From: Mycobacterium sp.
GTDB taxonomy: Bacteria > Actinomycetota > Actinomycetes > Mycobacteriales > Mycobacteriaceae
Length of the DNA stretch: 64,000 nt
Direction: 5' to 3'
Assembly (NCBI RefSeq): GCF_019247635.1
Contig: NZ_JAFBAR010000067.1
Location: 1-64,000 of the forward strand
The notes beneath the pieces are model-generated. The model saw only the letters and a list, made by a program, of their open reading frames with translations, had not been told where the DNA came from and did no database searches. Positions 12,547-23,013 of the stretch are shown piece after piece. Numbering within the stretch: the stretch's first letter is position 1; every line of letters begins with the position of its first letter. A program made the position numbers and the translations under genes.

Positions 12547-13139
12547 CAGTCTCGATCGGCCTGACGCCGGCCGACAGAGTCGAAATCGAAACCGAAGACG
12601 GACAGCACCACCAGCAGGATGGCGCCGCCGACCACCGACGGGTCGGCGACGTTGAACACCGGCCACCAACCCACCGACAGGAAGTCCACAACGTGTCCAC
12701 GCAAGGGCCCGGGCGCCCGGAAGAACCGGTCGACGAGGTTGCCCATCGCACCGCCGAGGATCATTCCCAGGCCCACCGCCCACCAGGGAGAGACCAGCCG
12801 TCGACCCATCCAGAAGATGCCGACCACCACACCGGTCGCGATCAGCGTCAAGACCCAGGTGTACCCGGTCGCCATCGAGAACGCCGCCCCCGAATTGCGC
12901 ACCAAAGGCCAGGTCACCGTGTCGCCGATGATCGACACCGGCTGACCGGGCGGCAGCAGCTTGACCGCGATCACCTTGGTGATGATGTCGAGGGTCAGCA
13001 CCACCGTCGCAACCGAAAGCAGCAGCCGCAGCCGCCTTGAGGGCTTGTGGGGCGGCACGGGAGCTTCGGGTTTCCCGGTTCCTGCGGCCTCCGCCGCCGT
13101 GGTCACCGGCTCGGTCGATCCGGTTGCGTCCTCGGGCAC
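12546..13139 (-). CDS. lspA: Lipoprotein signal peptidase (signal peptidase II)
   Basis: LspA cleaves the signal peptide of diacylated prolipoproteins in the membrane. With the GTG start at 13139, preceded by GGGGAA, the protein is 197 residues, near the 202 of M. tuberculosis. An N-terminal Pro/Ala/Glu-rich tail of about 40 residues is typical for mycobacteria. The family motifs are present: [16 protein letters not shown] and [11 protein letters not shown], containing the two catalytic aspartates. The usual Asp-Gln-Xaa-Thr-Lys motif in the first helix reads DIITK. Four membrane helices are predicted. It is followed by the pseudouridine synthase gene with a 4-bp overlap. Confidence 0.96.
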   Translation of the reverse strand: MPEDATGSTEPVTTAAEAAGTGKPEAPVPPHKPSRRLRLLLSVATVVLTLDIITKVIAVKLLPPGQPVSIIGDTVTWPLVRNSGAAFSMATGYTWVLTLIATGVVVGIFWMGRRLVSPWWAVGLGMILGGAMGNLVDRFFRAPGPLRGHVVDFLSVGWWPVFNVADPSVVGGAILLVVLSVFGFDFDSVGRRQADRD

Positions 13140-13178
13140 TTCCCCATCATCCCTTAACGCGTGCGGGATGATCCAACC

Positions 13179-14156
13179 ATGGCACGCCTCACCGTCATCA
13201 CCACCGGAGGGACGATCGCGACCAGCACCGGCGCCGACGGAGTCCGCCGGCCCACCCGCAGCGGCGCGGAACTGACGGCAGGCCTCGACCAAGGCCACGA
13301 GGTGGATGTCGTGGACCTGATGGCGGTCGACAGCTCGCTGCTGACGCCGGCCGACTGGGACCGCATGCGCGCCGCGCTGCACGCCGCGGTAGATCGGGCG
13401 GCGTCCGGCGCCGACGGTGTGGTCATCACGCACGGCACCGACACCCTCGAGGAGACCGCGCTGTGGCTGGAGCTCACCTACTCCGGTACCGCGCCGGTCG
13501 TGTTGACCGGCGCCATGCGCAGCGCCGACGCTCCCGACGCCGACGGACCGGGCAACCTGCGCGACGCCTTGACACTGGCCGCCAGCCCGGCCGCGCGCGG
13601 ATTCGGCGTGCTGGTGTGCATGGCCGGCCGAGTGTTACAGCCGTTGGGGCTGTACAAGTTGGCCACCGCGGGAGTGAGCACTTTTGCCGGCCAACTGCTT
13701 GGCACCGTGTCCGCCTCGGCTTTGGAACCGGTCACACTGACGCACCCCAAAACGCGCCCGTATCTGGGCGATCTCAGCGGCGCCGCCGCGCCGCGGGTTG
13801 ACGTCGTCGCCGTGTACCTCGGAAGTGACTCGGTGGCCCTGGACGCGTGTGTCGCTGCGGGCGCGAGAGCCGTGGTCCTCGAGGCGATGGGCTCTGGCAA
13901 TGTCGGAGCCGCGGTGATCGACGGGGTACGCCGCCATTGCGGCACGGGCCTCGACGGGGTCACTATCGCGGTGTCCACCCGGGTCGCCGGGGGCAGGGTC
14001 CGTGCGACGTACGGTCCTGGCCATGACCTGGTCGAAGCGGGCGCACTGGTGGTGCCGCGGTTGCGGCCGGCCCAGGCCCGCGTGCTGCTCATGGCCGCCC
14101 TGGCCGCGGACCTAACCGGGGCCTCCGTCGCCGACGTCATCGACCGCTGGGGCTGA
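13179..14156 (+). CDS. ansA: L-asparaginase, type I/II
   Basis: AnsA hydrolyses asparagine to aspartate and ammonia, which in M. tuberculosis supports nitrogen supply and acid resistance. The protein is 325 residues from ATG 13179. The first catalytic threonine is in TTGGTIATS (residues 8-16), and the second nucleophile region is [13 protein letters not shown]. The arrangement is the usual two-domain asparaginase fold. A GTG at 13161 would add six residues, but the ATG matches homologues. It lies 39 bp from the divergent lspA start. Its 3' end overlaps the end of dinX on the opposite strand by 45 bp. Confidence 0.96.
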   Translation: MARLTVITTGGTIATSTGADGVRRPTRSGAELTAGLDQGHEVDVVDLMAVDSSLLTPADWDRMRAALHAAVDRAASGADGVVITHGTDTLEETALWLELTYSGTAPVVLTGAMRSADAPDADGPGNLRDALTLAASPAARGFGVLVCMAGRVLQPLGLYKLATAGVSTFAGQLLGTVSASALEPVTLTHPKTRPYLGDLSGAAAPRVDVVAVYLGSDSVALDACVAAGARAVVLEAMGSGNVGAAVIDGVRRHCGTGLDGVTIAVSTRVAGGRVRATYGPGHDLVEAGALVVPRLRPAQARVLLMAALAADLTGASVADVIDRWG

Positions 14157-15506
14157 ATCGACCTCGGCCTGCAATGCGCCGACGTAATCCGGCCAGTCCA
14201 GGCTGTCGACCGGATTGGCGCGGGTGATGTCGCCGTCGTCGAGGGCGAAAGTCCGCGCCGGCCCCGGCCCGGAACCGCGCGTCTCGAACCGCACGGTCAC
14301 CACCCCGTGGCCCGCGCCCTGCACCCAGCCGTGCCCCAACGCGCGGTGGGTGATGTCGTCTCCCACCCGCCATGATTCGGCTCCCGACGTCGGCGCCGTG
14401 TCGACCGAATGCTCGGCCTCCGCGGTCTCCGGCGCTAGCTCCAGATCCACGAACAGCGGTTCCTGGCGCACCTCGGTCAACCCCGAAAATCCAACGCCGA
14501 GAAGGCGGATGGGCCCGATCTGCAGCGGGTCCAGCAGCAGTCGCCGGGCGACCGCGGCCAGGGTTGTGGCCTCCGTCGTCGCGTAGGGGATTGTCGCGGA
14601 GCGAGTCAGCGTGCTCATGTCGGATTTCTTCATCTTGACGGTGACCGTCCGCGCGCCCCGGCCGTCGCGCAGCAACCGTTGATGGGCGTGCTCGGCGATC
14701 GGGTCGATCGCTTCGCGCAACTGTTCCAGACTCGTCAGGTCGACGGCGAAGGTGGACTCGGCGCTGATTTGCTTGGCTTCCGCGCGCTCCGCGACGGGAC
14801 GGTCATCGAGCCCGCGGGCCAGCCGATGCAGCGCGGGCCCGACGGTCGCGCCGAGGACGTTGGCCACCTCGACGTCGGTCAGCGCGGCCAGCTGGCCGAT
14901 CGTCTCGATGCCGAGCCGATGCAGCTTCTCCCCGGCGACCGGGCCGATGCCCCACAGCCGCCGCACCGGCAATGCGCTCAGCAACAGCTGCTCTTCGGCG
15001 CGGCGCACCACCCGGATGCCGTCGGGCTTTGCCAGGCCGGAAGCGATCTTGGCGACTTGTTTGCCCGAGCCCGCACCGACCGAGGCCACCAGTCCGGTCT
15101 CTTCGCGCACCCGTGCCCGCAAGTCCTCGCAGAACGTCTCGACGTCGTCGGCCGGCGCCCCGGCGAGCTGGGGCGGTTCCCCGAACGCCTCGTCGAAGGA
15201 CAACTGCTCGACGACGGGCACCAGGCTGCGCACCGTGTCGAAGACCCGGCGACTGGCCACGCCGTACACCACCCCGCGCGGCGGCAACACCACGGCCGTC
15301 ACGCCGATCAGCCGGCGAGCCTGGTGCATCGGCATGGCCGACCGAGCGCCGAACACCCTCGCTTCATAGCTCGCGCCGGCCACCACGCCCCTGCCGCCCA
15401 CCCCGCCGACCAGCACCGGCCGGCCCCGCAGGGTCGGCCGGGTGAGTTGTTCGACGGAGGCGAAGAACGCGTCCATGTCCAGGTGCAGCACCCAACGGGA
15501 CTCCAC
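14112..15506 (-). CDS. dinX: Y-family DNA polymerase IV (DinB1)
   Basis: This is a translesion polymerase of the DinB family. The N-terminal catalytic motif is [16 protein letters not shown], and the second acidic cluster is in [12 protein letters not shown] helix-hairpin-helix region ([17 protein letters not shown]) and the little-finger domain follow. The C-terminal 90 residues (MWR-type [17 protein letters not shown] segment) are an extension shared with the M. tuberculosis protein. I chose the GTG at 15506, because homologues begin at the VESRWVLHL segment. The protein is then 464 residues. It is divergent from a methyltransferase gene with only 34 bp between. Confidence 0.95.
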   Translation of the reverse strand: MESRWVLHLDMDAFFASVEQLTRPTLRGRPVLVGGVGGRGVVAGASYEARVFGARSAMPMHQARRLIGVTAVVLPPRGVVYGVASRRVFDTVRSLVPVVEQLSFDEAFGEPPQLAGAPADDVETFCEDLRARVREETGLVASVGAGSGKQVAKIASGLAKPDGIRVVRRAEEQLLLSALPVRRLWGIGPVAGEKLHRLGIETIGQLAALTDVEVANVLGATVGPALHRLARGLDDRPVAERAEAKQISAESTFAVDLTSLEQLREAIDPIAEHAHQRLLRDGRGARTVTVKMKKSDMSTLTRSATIPYATTEATTLAAVARRLLLDPLQIGPIRLLGVGFSGLTEVRQEPLFVDLELAPETAEAEHSVDTAPTSGAESWRVGDDITHRALGHGWVQGAGHGVVTVRFETRGSGPGPARTFALDDGDITRANPVDSLDWPDYVGALQAEVDSAPAVDDVGDGGPG

Positions 15507-15540
15507 ACTTGTCGATGCTATTGCGCTAGCGTCTCTGCCC

Positions 15541-16110
15541 ATGGCAATGAACTTGTGCCACCGCGTGTTCTGCAGTTCGCGCCGCTACGCCGAGGTCGTC
15601 GAGCGCCGGCTGATGCCTTGGGCGCTGGAAGATGTGGACCTCGGCGATCGCGTGCTGGAGATCGGACCGGGCTACGGCGCCAACATCCGCGTGCTGATCG
15701 ACCGGACGCCGTACTACACCGCGGTCGAGATTGACCCGGTGCTGGCGAAGCGGCTGCAGGACGCCTACGGGGACCGGGCCCGGATCATCCACGGCGACGG
15801 GACCAACACCGGCTTGCCGGCCGACGAGTTCAGCTCGGTGGTGTGCTTCACGATGCTGCACCACATCCCGACGCCGGCATTGCAGGACCGCCTATTCGCC
15901 GAGGCGTTCCGCGTGCTGCGACCCGGCGGGGTGTTCGCCGGCAGCGACAGCGCTGCGTCGATTCCGTTCCGGATCATGCATTTCCACGACACGTGCAACC
16001 CGGTGTCACCAGACACATTGCCGGAGCGCTTGCACGCGAACGGGTTTGGCAAGGTGCGCGTCGACGCCAATCGCGGCACCCTGCGTTGGCGCGCGGCCAA
16101 GGCCGCCTGA
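15541..16110 (+). CDS. SAM-dependent class I methyltransferase, 189 aa
   Basis: The protein has the SAM-binding motif [13 protein letters not shown] (about residues 37-48), an acidic residue at the end of strand two (AVEIDPVL), motif II in [25 protein letters not shown], and post-II LRPGGVF. This is the Methyltransf_11/25 pattern seen in many mycobacterial small-molecule methyltransferases. The ATG at 15541 gives [18 protein letters not shown], a plausible N-terminus with the family's Arg-Tyr segment. No substrate can be assigned, and the neighbours (dinX, ileS) give no pathway hint. Confidence 0.85.
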   Translation: MAMNLCHRVFCSSRRYAEVVERRLMPWALEDVDLGDRVLEIGPGYGANIRVLIDRTPYYTAVEIDPVLAKRLQDAYGDRARIIHGDGTNTGLPADEFSSVVCFTMLHHIPTPALQDRLFAEAFRVLRPGGVFAGSDSAASIPFRIMHFHDTCNPVSPDTLPERLHANGFGKVRVDANRGTLRWRAAKAA

Positions 16111-16129
16111 CGAACTCCGAACAGCGACG

Positions 16130-16187
16130 CCGAGTGTGAACTATGCGACGACAACTCGGCGTGTCGCGTCGCAGGTTTCACACTCGG
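16130..16187. terminator. Bidirectional hairpin between convergent genes
   Basis: Between the ends of the methyltransferase gene and ileS, CCGAGTGTGAA at 16130-16140 pairs perfectly with TTCACACTCGG at 16177-16187. Inside, TGCGACG at 16144-16150 pairs with CGTCGCA at 16167-16173. A two-tier hairpin between convergent stops fits a terminator working in both directions. There is no T-tract, as is common in mycobacteria. Confidence 0.65.
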
Positions 16188-16244
16188 ACGAAGGCGCGGG
16201 GCTGCAGTGACCTTGCGCCGGCGGGGGTGATGACCGGGCCCCCT

Positions 16245-19200
16245 TCACGCTTTGGCCAGGCTCACCCGCACGCCGTCGCCGATCTCGGTGGCGCCTGAGG
16301 CCGGCTCGCCGAAATCGAAGGTGGTGGCCAGGATTTCGCCGGCGATGAGGTCGCGATGGGCCGATGCCCAGTCCGCCCGCCCGGCCGGCACCGACATCAC
16401 CACGCGGATGCGGTCGGAGACGTCCAGGCCGGTCGACTTGCGCAGCTCCTGCAGTTCCCGGATGCGGTCTTTGGCCCAGCCCTCGGCTTCCAACTCGGGA
16501 GTCACCGTGCCGTCCAGGACCACAAGGCCGGCCCCGCCGGACAGCGCCGCGGTGAACTCGGGGTCTGCGGCCACCAGCCGCGAGGTGTACTCGTCGGGTT
16601 GCAGCACCGCCGGGCCCGCCGTCAGCGTGCCGTCCGCGTTGACCACACCGTCGCCGGCTTTCACGGCCTTGATCGCCGCTTGCACGTCCTTGCCGAGCCG
16701 GGGTCCGGCCACCCGGGCGTTGACGGTGAGCTCGAACCGACCGTAAGCGTCGATCGCGTCGGTCAACTCGACCTGCTTGACGTTGAGTTCGTCGCCGATC
16801 AGGTCGACGAAGGGCTCCAGCCGTTGCGGGTTCTCCACTGCCACAGTCAGTTTCGGGAGCGGCAAGCGCACCCGCAGCTTCTTGGCCTTGCGTAGCGAAG
16901 ATCCCGCCGAACACACCTCGCGGACCTGATCCATCGTGGTGACCAGGTCGGGATCCGCGGGCAGCTGGTCAACCTCGGGCCAGTCCGTCAGGTGCACCGA
17001 CCGCTCACCCGTCAGGCCGCGCCACACGACCTCGGTGGCCAGCGGCAGCAACGGCGCGGCCAACCGGGCGGCCACCTCCAGCACGGTATGCAGGGTGTCG
17101 ATCGCGTCGATATCCTCTTCCCAGAACCGCGCACGCGACCGCCGCACATACCAATTCGTCAACGCCTCGGTGAATTGACGCAGCTGTTCGCAGGCCCCGG
17201 AGATGTCGTATACATCAAGGGCCTGGGTCAGGTCGTCGCGCAGCGCGGCCAGCTTGGCCAGGATGTAACGATCCAGCACGTGCGTCGAATCAGTGCGCCA
17301 AGTACCAACTTTCGGCGCATACAGCGCCAGAAAACTATAAGCATTCCAGAACGGCAGCAACACCTGCCGCACACCGTCGCGGATGCCCTGTTCGGTGACG
17401 ATCAGGTTGCCACCGCGCAGGATCGGCGAGGCCATCAGGAACCAGCGCATCGCGTCGGAGCCGTCGCGGTCGAAAACCTCGGAAACATCGGGGTAGTTGC
17501 GCAGCGACTTGCTCATCTTCTGGCCGTCAAAGCCCAACACAATTCCATGCGCCACACAGGTTTTGAACGCCGGCCGATCGAACAGTGCGGTCGCCAGCAC
17601 ATGCATCAGGTAGAACCAGCCGCGGGTCTGGCCGATGTACTCGACGATGAAGTCGGCGGGATAGTGCGCCTCGAACCAATCCCCGTGCTCGAAGGGGTAG
17701 TGCACCTGCGCGTAGGGCATCGAGCCCGAGTCGAACCACACGTCGAAAACGTCGGGGATCCGTCGCATGGTGCTGCGCCCGGTGGGGTCGTCGGGGTTGG
17801 GCCGGGTGAGCTCGTCGATGTAGGGCCGGTGCAAATTGTCCGGCCGCACGCCGAAATCGCGCTCCAGCTCGTCGAGGCTGCCGTAGACGTCGATGCGGGG
17901 ATAGGTCGGATCATCGGACCTCCACACCGGTATCGGGGTGCCCCAGTAACGGTTTCGCGAGATCGACCAGTCGCGCGCACCCTGCAACCACTTGCCGAAC
18001 TGGCCCTCCTTGACGTGTTCGGGATACCAGGTGATCTGCTGGTTCAGCTCCACCATCCGGTCACGGAACTTCGTCACTGCCACAAACCAGGACGAGACCG
18101 CCCGGTAGATCAGCGGATTGCGGCAGCGCCAGCAGTGCGGGTACGGGTGCTCGTAGGTCTCGTGGCGGAGCAGCACCGCGCCGTTTACCGCCGCTGCGCC
18201 GCTCTGGTTCTTCAGGTCCCGGATGATCTGCGCGTTGGCGTCAAAGACATGCTGCCCCCGGTAATCCGGAACCGTGGCGTCGAAACGTCCCTTGGAATCG
18301 ACCGGGGTGACCGGCCTGATACCGGCGAGGTCGCAGACGGTCATGTCGTCCTCGCCATAGGCGGGCGCCATGTGCACGATCCCCGTGCCGTCCTCGGTGG
18401 TCACGAAGTCGCCCGGCAGCACCTGAAACGCGCCGGCGGAATCCATGAAGTACGGAAACGGCGGCAGGTACCGCGTCCCCAACAGTTCGGCGCCGCGATA
18501 GCTACCGAGCACGTCGGGCTCCTCACCCACTTCGCGGGCATAGGCGCCCAGCCGGGCCTCGGCCAGCACGAAACGCTGCTCTCCCACCCGGACCTGTGCG
18601 TAGGTCATCTCGGGGTTTACGGCGACGGCGAGGTTGGACGGCAGCGTCCACGGCGTTGTCGTCCATACCAACAGGTAGGCGCCATCCAGCGCGCCGCCCA
18701 CCACCTTGAAGCCCACGGTGACCGCGGGGTCCTGGCGGCTCTGGTAGACGTCGTCGTCCATCCGCAGTTCGTGGTTGGACAGCGGGGTTTGGTCGCGCCA
18801 GCAGTAGGGCAGCACCCGGTAGCCCTCGTAGGCCAGCCCCTTGTCCCAGAGTTGCTTAAACGCCCAGATCACCGACTCCATATAGCTGAGGTCCAGCGTC
18901 TTGTAGTCGTGGTCGAAATCCACCCAGCGGGCCTGGCGGGTGACATACGCCTGCCATTCGCCGGTGTAACGCAACACCGACGCGCGACAGGCGTCGTTGA
19001 ACGCCGCGACGCCCATGGCATCGATCTGGGATTTGTCGGTGATGCCCAGCTGGCGCTCGACCTCGAGTTCCGCCGGCAGCCCATGGGTGTCCCAACCGAA
19101 GCGGCGCTCCACCTTGTACCCGCGCATCGTGCGGTACCGCGGAACGAGGTCCTTCACATAGCCGGTGAGCAGGTGCCCGTAGTGCGGCAGACCGTTGGCG

Positions 19201-19379
19201 AACGGTGGGCCGTCGTAGAACACGTACTCGGGGGCCCCGTCGCGGTGGCCCATGCTGGCGCGGAAGGTGTCGTCGTGAAACCAGTAATCGAGCACCTCGG
19301 CTTCCAGCGCCGGGAAGTCTGGCGAGCCGCCGCGCGGGTCGGCACCGAGGTCACTGCGCGGGTACGCATTATCCGTCAT
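16245..19379 (-). CDS. ileS: Isoleucyl-tRNA synthetase
   Basis: This class I synthetase charges tRNA-Ile with isoleucine. The 1044-residue protein has the HIGH-type motif in [14 protein letters not shown] (about residues 56-69) and the KMSKS loop in [15 protein letters not shown] long editing domain lies between them, followed by an anticodon-binding and C-terminal domain. The His/Tyr form of the signature and the length fit the long, eukaryote-like IleS2 type found in mycobacteria, which is generally associated with mupirocin resistance. Expression is probably controlled by the T-box leader directly upstream. It starts at ATG 19379. Confidence 0.98.
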   Translation of the reverse strand: MTDNAYPRSDLGADPRGGSPDFPALEAEVLDYWFHDDTFRASMGHRDGAPEYVFYDGPPFANGLPHYGHLLTGYVKDLVPRYRTMRGYKVERRFGWDTHGLPAELEVERQLGITDKSQIDAMGVAAFNDACRASVLRYTGEWQAYVTRQARWVDFDHDYKTLDLSYMESVIWAFKQLWDKGLAYEGYRVLPYCWRDQTPLSNHELRMDDDVYQSRQDPAVTVGFKVVGGALDGAYLLVWTTTPWTLPSNLAVAVNPEMTYAQVRVGEQRFVLAEARLGAYAREVGEEPDVLGSYRGAELLGTRYLPPFPYFMDSAGAFQVLPGDFVTTEDGTGIVHMAPAYGEDDMTVCDLAGIRPVTPVDSKGRFDATVPDYRGQHVFDANAQIIRDLKNQSGAAAVNGAVLLRHETYEHPYPHCWRCRNPLIYRAVSSWFVAVTKFRDRMVELNQQITWYPEHVKEGQFGKWLQGARDWSISRNRYWGTPIPVWRSDDPTYPRIDVYGSLDELERDFGVRPDNLHRPYIDELTRPNPDDPTGRSTMRRIPDVFDVWFDSGSMPYAQVHYPFEHGDWFEAHYPADFIVEYIGQTRGWFYLMHVLATALFDRPAFKTCVAHGIVLGFDGQKMSKSLRNYPDVSEVFDRDGSDAMRWFLMASPILRGGNLIVTEQGIRDGVRQVLLPFWNAYSFLALYAPKVGTWRTDSTHVLDRYILAKLAALRDDLTQALDVYDISGACEQLRQFTEALTNWYVRRSRARFWEEDIDAIDTLHTVLEVAARLAAPLLPLATEVVWRGLTGERSVHLTDWPEVDQLPADPDLVTTMDQVREVCSAGSSLRKAKKLRVRLPLPKLTVAVENPQRLEPFVDLIGDELNVKQVELTDAIDAYGRFELTVNARVAGPRLGKDVQAAIKAVKAGDGVVNADGTLTAGPAVLQPDEYTSRLVAADPEFTAALSGGAGLVVLDGTVTPELEAEGWAKDRIRELQELRKSTGLDVSDRIRVVMSVPAGRADWASAHRDLIAGEILATTFDFGEPASGATEIGDGVRVSLAKA

Positions 19380-19383
19380 TCGA

Positions 19384-19595
19384 CTCCCCTGTGCCTAAAA
19401 TCACACCCTGTCCAGGCACGGGGACGACGACGCGCACGGTGCGCGAATGCCGCGGTACCACCCCGCTTGCCGCGCTGGCGCGCGGCCGCTCATCCAAGAA
19501 GGCTGTGACGGGCCCACCCGTTCGGTTCTACTGGGCGTTTACGCCGTTCTTCCGAAGGCTAACCGGTGATAGCCGGATCGATGCCGATGGGCGCA
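19384..19595 (-). promoter_or_regulatory. T-box riboswitch leader of ileS (translational type)
   Basis: Read on the minus strand, the leader has a stem I with an AUC isoleucine specifier at 19568-19570, in the context CGGCTATCACCGGTTAGCC. It also has the conserved T-box bulge sequence GGGGTGGTACCGCG at 19451-19464 that pairs with the tRNA acceptor end. A final hairpin, AGGCAC-rich, pairs 19414-19423 with 19386-19396 and buries the AGGGGAG ribosome-binding site just before the ATG. Known actinobacterial ileS T-boxes act by freeing this site when uncharged tRNA-Ile binds. No terminator with a T-tract is present, which supports translational control. Confidence 0.93.
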
Positions 19596-19601
19596 ATTCT
19601 A
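19596..19601 (-). promoter_or_regulatory. Putative -10 element for the ileS T-box transcript
   Basis: The minus strand reads TAGAAT at this position, a good match to a SigA -10 box, with transcription expected to begin near 19588 at the base of T-box stem I. No convincing -35 hexamer is visible, which is frequent in mycobacterial promoters. Confidence 0.5.
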
Positions 19602-20062
19602 CTGGTCGACGACGACGGAGACTGCAGCGCGTGGCTCTTGTTTTACCTGGGTTCAATCAGATGCAGCCGAAACGCAAATCCAACGACAAACATCAACTAG
19701 GCTCTCCGAAGCGACACCAGAATTTAGCTGTACCCGGGCGGACGGTCGCCCGAGCGTCGGAGCAGGCAGCCCGCACCGACGGCGATCCGGTCGAGGCTTC
19801 GCAGAAGGCACGGCCACTGAAGGGGGCAAGTGAACACCACATGGCGCGTCGCACGTAAAGCGGCCCCGGCCGTTGCCCGCCCGCTACCTGGCGGGATGCG
19901 GGCGTGCGCGGTGTCACTGTGTAACGTGCCTGAGCAAGACGTAGTCACGAAATTGATCGTCGGATCCATGGGGGCTCCACAGACATCATCATGGTTTCGG
20001 GGTTCGCGGACCAGCCGTGACTATCGGGTGAACCGCGACCTGCAGAGGGGCTTGGAGGACAC
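19602..20062. other. Non-coding region between the ileS leader and the glycolipid block
   Basis: I see no convincing gene in these 461 bases. Short open frames exist on both strands but lack typical codon use or a ribosome-binding site. The region must hold the promoters for the leftward ileS leader and the rightward papA-type gene. A GGAGGAC Shine-Dalgarno sequence at about 20054-20060 belongs to the latter. Confidence 0.55.
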
Positions 20063-21568
20063 ATGGTGAGAGTAGGGAAGGTCCATGCCGGGACCATCCA
20101 CGATTGGGCGCCGGAACCCGGCACGCTGGTGTCGTGGCAACCTACGCCCGCATCGCTCGCGAAGGCCAAGCAGGCGCCGGCGAGCACGGTGCCGGCCAGC
20201 TACATGCAGGCCCACCACCTTCGTAACTACCGCTCGTACGCCGACCGTGGCCTGGAGATGTCACGGTTGCTCATTTCCGCCTGGGATATGCCTGGTCGAT
20301 GCGATATCCGCACCATGACGCACGTTCTCAACGCTCACCTGCGGCGCCACGACACCTACCGCAGCTGGTTCGAGCACACTGGTGGCGACAACTTCGTGCG
20401 CCGCACCATCAGCAAGCCCAACGACATTCAGTTCGTCGCTGTTCAGCAGGGCGAGCTGACCACGCACGACCAGTGGCGCGACCACGTGCTGGCCACCCCG
20501 AGTCCGCTCGAGTGGGACTGCTTCCGGTACTCGATCATCCAGCGTGCGGACCACTTCACCTTCTGCGTGGCGATTGACCACCTGCACTGCGACGCCATGT
20601 TCGTCGGCGTCGCTTTCGCTGAGATCCATCTGATGTACCACGCGTTGGTCAGCGGTGGAGCCCCCCTGCGGCTGGCCGAGCCGGGAAGCTACGACGATTA
20701 CTGCGTGCGGCAGCACGAGCACTGCTCCTCGCTGACTCTGGACTCCCCGGTGGTCCGCAAGTGGACCGAATTCTTCGAGACCAACGAGGGCTCGCTGCCC
20801 AAGTTCCCATTGCCGCTGGGTGACACATCCGCGCCCTGCGAAATGATCGGCGTTCGGTTGTTAGACGAGCGTCAGACGGCCGCGTTCGAAGACGCGTGCA
20901 GGTCGGTGGGGGCGCGGTTCTGCGGCGGCGTGTTCGCCATCTCCGCGGTGGTCGAGCACGCCCTGACCGGGGCAGAGACGTATCACGCTATGGTTCCCAT
21001 CGACATTCGTCGCACCCCCACCGACTTCATGACGACCGGGTGGTTCGTCGGCTTCGTTCCGATGAGCTTCCCCGCCACCGCCTCCACTTTCGGCGAGGTC
21101 GTCCAGGCCGCTCAGGAGAACTTCGACTCCGGCCGGGAGCTCGCCGACGTGCCGTTGGACCGGGTATTGGAACTGGTGCCGTGGCTGGAGAAGGGCCAAT
21201 GGGGCGCGCCGCTGCTGTTCTACTTGGACGCCGGTATTCCTCCTCTTTCGGCGCTGGCCAACTCCCACGTGGAGGGGCTGCGGGCCCGACTCTGCCACGA
21301 CGGCGGGATGGCGGGACAGATCGACATCCGGGTCAATCGTCTCGAAAACGAGACGCAGCTGACGGTGTTGTTCCCGAACAACCCGACCGCCCGGGAATCG
21401 GTGACCCGCTATGTCGAGGCGCTGAAATCGGCGTTTGTCTGCGTCGCCGAGGGCCGCGATGTGATGCCGCATCCGCGTCGCCACAGCCAGTTGCACCTCG
21501 CTTACAGTCGCCGCACCCGCGAACCCGCCACGGCTGCTGCACCCATGACCAGATGGCGCACCGGATAA
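20063..21568 (+). CDS. PapA3/PapA4-type polyketide-associated acyltransferase
   Basis: The 501-residue protein resembles PapA3/PapA1/PapA4 proteins, which move acyl groups onto trehalose in mycobacterial glycolipids. The catalytic HxxxD motif is H173-LHC-D177 in AIDHLHCDAMF. The second conserved part includes DIRRTPTDFMTTGWFVGFVP, equivalent to the structural motif near the active-site tunnel. A strong GGAGGAC site lies six bases before the ATG. It opens a rightward run of five genes. In a LOS context the likely job is acylation of trehalose with Pks5-derived or shorter chains. Whether this is the PapA3 or PapA4 orthologue cannot be settled here. Confidence 0.9.
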   Translation: MVRVGKVHAGTIHDWAPEPGTLVSWQPTPASLAKAKQAPASTVPASYMQAHHLRNYRSYADRGLEMSRLLISAWDMPGRCDIRTMTHVLNAHLRRHDTYRSWFEHTGGDNFVRRTISKPNDIQFVAVQQGELTTHDQWRDHVLATPSPLEWDCFRYSIIQRADHFTFCVAIDHLHCDAMFVGVAFAEIHLMYHALVSGGAPLRLAEPGSYDDYCVRQHEHCSSLTLDSPVVRKWTEFFETNEGSLPKFPLPLGDTSAPCEMIGVRLLDERQTAAFEDACRSVGARFCGGVFAISAVVEHALTGAETYHAMVPIDIRRTPTDFMTTGWFVGFVPMSFPATASTFGEVVQAAQENFDSGRELADVPLDRVLELVPWLEKGQWGAPLLFYLDAGIPPLSALANSHVEGLRARLCHDGGMAGQIDIRVNRLENETQLTVLFPNNPTARESVTRYVEALKSAFVCVAEGRDVMPHPRRHSQLHLAYSRRTREPATAAAPMTRWRTG

Positions 21569-21631
21569 GCGAGATCACGGCCGACCGGCGACCTCGCGCG
21601 CGTCTGGTGAGGTGAAAGGTTAGGTTAGTCA

Positions 21632-23002
21632 ATGGTTCTCGCGCCGGCCAGTGCGTCCAGTGCGGTCGATAACCGGGTCGCATTCCTTGACCACGCGTCC
21701 CTTCTTCGGTTGCGGGCGACCGGCTTCGAAACCGTCGCGCAGGTCACCTGGGTCTACGACCGGGCCGTCGACATGGACCGACTACGCCAGTTCAACCAAA
21801 ATCTGGGGTACGGTTTGCTCGGTCGCCGGATCGAGCGATCGCCGTTGCCGTTTGGCCGTCCACGTTGGGTCGCCTATCACGAACCGACGGAGATCGATAT
21901 CGCGCCAGCGCCCCGGCCCCGCGCGGAAGTAGGCGCGTGGAAAGCCGAACGGGCGCAAGTTCCGGTCAACCCCGAGCACGGACCGTGCTGGCACCTGGCC
22001 GTCCTTCCCCTGGAGGACGGCGGGACCGCGGTCACGATGGTCAGCTCCCACACCGTGGTCGACGGCATCGCGCTGGGCATCTCGATCTACGAGGCCATCC
22101 ACGACATCAGGCGGGACCTCGGCTATCCCCCACCGCGATCTCGCAGTCGCCGACAGGGACTACTCGCGGACGCGCTCGACACCATTCGCGGCCTACCGCA
22201 GGTTGTGCTGGCGCTCGTCGCCTGCATCATGATTCTGCTGAAGAGCCGCAAGGACGCGGCGAGCCAGACCGATTTGCCGCGCTCGGCCAAAACGAATTTC
22301 GGCGACGAACCCATTGAGGTGCCGTCCGTTACGCTTTGTTGCGACCTAGATGCCTGGGACGCACGGGCACTCGAATTCGGCGGGTCCAGCAATTCGCTGT
22401 TCATTGCGTTCGCCGCGCGGTTGGCTCAACACCTCGGACGGGTGAGCCCCGTCGACGGCGCCGTTACCATAACGGTCCCAGTAAGCGAACGCGGCCCAGA
22501 CGATGTACGCGGAAATGCGCTGACGGCGGCAACGTTCCGTCTCGACCCAGACCGCGCGGCGACCGATCTACAGGTCGTTGGCAACGAGATGAAGCGTAGC
22601 CTGGCCGCCCTGGAGCACACCCCTAACGAGCTGCTCAAACCACTTCCACTGGTTCCGTTCACACCAAAGTGGGCGGTGCGCAGGCTGGAGGGTATGGCGA
22701 TCGGGGGCGCCGACCTGCCCGTATGTTGTTCGAACGTCAGACAATTGACCGAAGCCTTGAAGCGCATCGATGGTGCAGATTGTGACTACGGGTACGCGCG
22801 GCTATTCAATCAAGGTGCGACGAAACAACGCATGGAGAATGCGGGCGGGGAGCTGTACCTTTTCTCAGGGCGCGTCAATGGTCAGATATTCATTAGCGTC
22901 TCGGCGTATCAACCGGGCGCCGAGAATTCGAACGAAAATGTCCGGGAGTTGATCGAACAAACGCTCGCGGACTACGGCCTGACCGCGGCGAGATACGAAT
23001 AG
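21632..23002 (+). CDS. Condensation-domain-like acyltransferase (CAT superfamily)
   Basis: The 456-residue protein carries the HxxxDG catalytic motif H140-TVV-D144-G in MVSSHTVVDGIALG. It also has the two-lobed organisation of the chloramphenicol acetyltransferase superfamily, which includes WS/DGAT, PapA and condensation domains. A hydrophobic stretch at about residues 187-203 (VVLALVACIMILL) could touch the membrane, as in WS/DGAT enzymes. It is clearly different from the preceding PapA-type protein. It follows that gene by 63 bp and precedes a glycosyltransferase by 11 bp, so a role in acylating the same glycolipid or its sugar is likely. Confidence 0.82.
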   Translation: MVLAPASASSAVDNRVAFLDHASLLRLRATGFETVAQVTWVYDRAVDMDRLRQFNQNLGYGLLGRRIERSPLPFGRPRWVAYHEPTEIDIAPAPRPRAEVGAWKAERAQVPVNPEHGPCWHLAVLPLEDGGTAVTMVSSHTVVDGIALGISIYEAIHDIRRDLGYPPPRSRSRRQGLLADALDTIRGLPQVVLALVACIMILLKSRKDAASQTDLPRSAKTNFGDEPIEVPSVTLCCDLDAWDARALEFGGSSNSLFIAFAARLAQHLGRVSPVDGAVTITVPVSERGPDDVRGNALTAATFRLDPDRAATDLQVVGNEMKRSLAALEHTPNELLKPLPLVPFTPKWAVRRLEGMAIGGADLPVCCSNVRQLTEALKRIDGADCDYGYARLFNQGATKQRMENAGGELYLFSGRVNGQIFISVSAYQPGAENSNENVRELIEQTLADYGLTAARYE

Positions 23003-23013
23003 CCGGGGGGTCG

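Noticed and set aside
16992..19508. Rightward open frame of 838 codons opposite ileS
   Set aside because: It mirrors ileS codons and also covers the T-box leader. There is no recognisable domain.
19830..20069. 79-codon open frame before the papA-type gene
   Set aside because: No family resemblance, a weak start, and it overlaps the expected promoter and ribosome site of the next gene.
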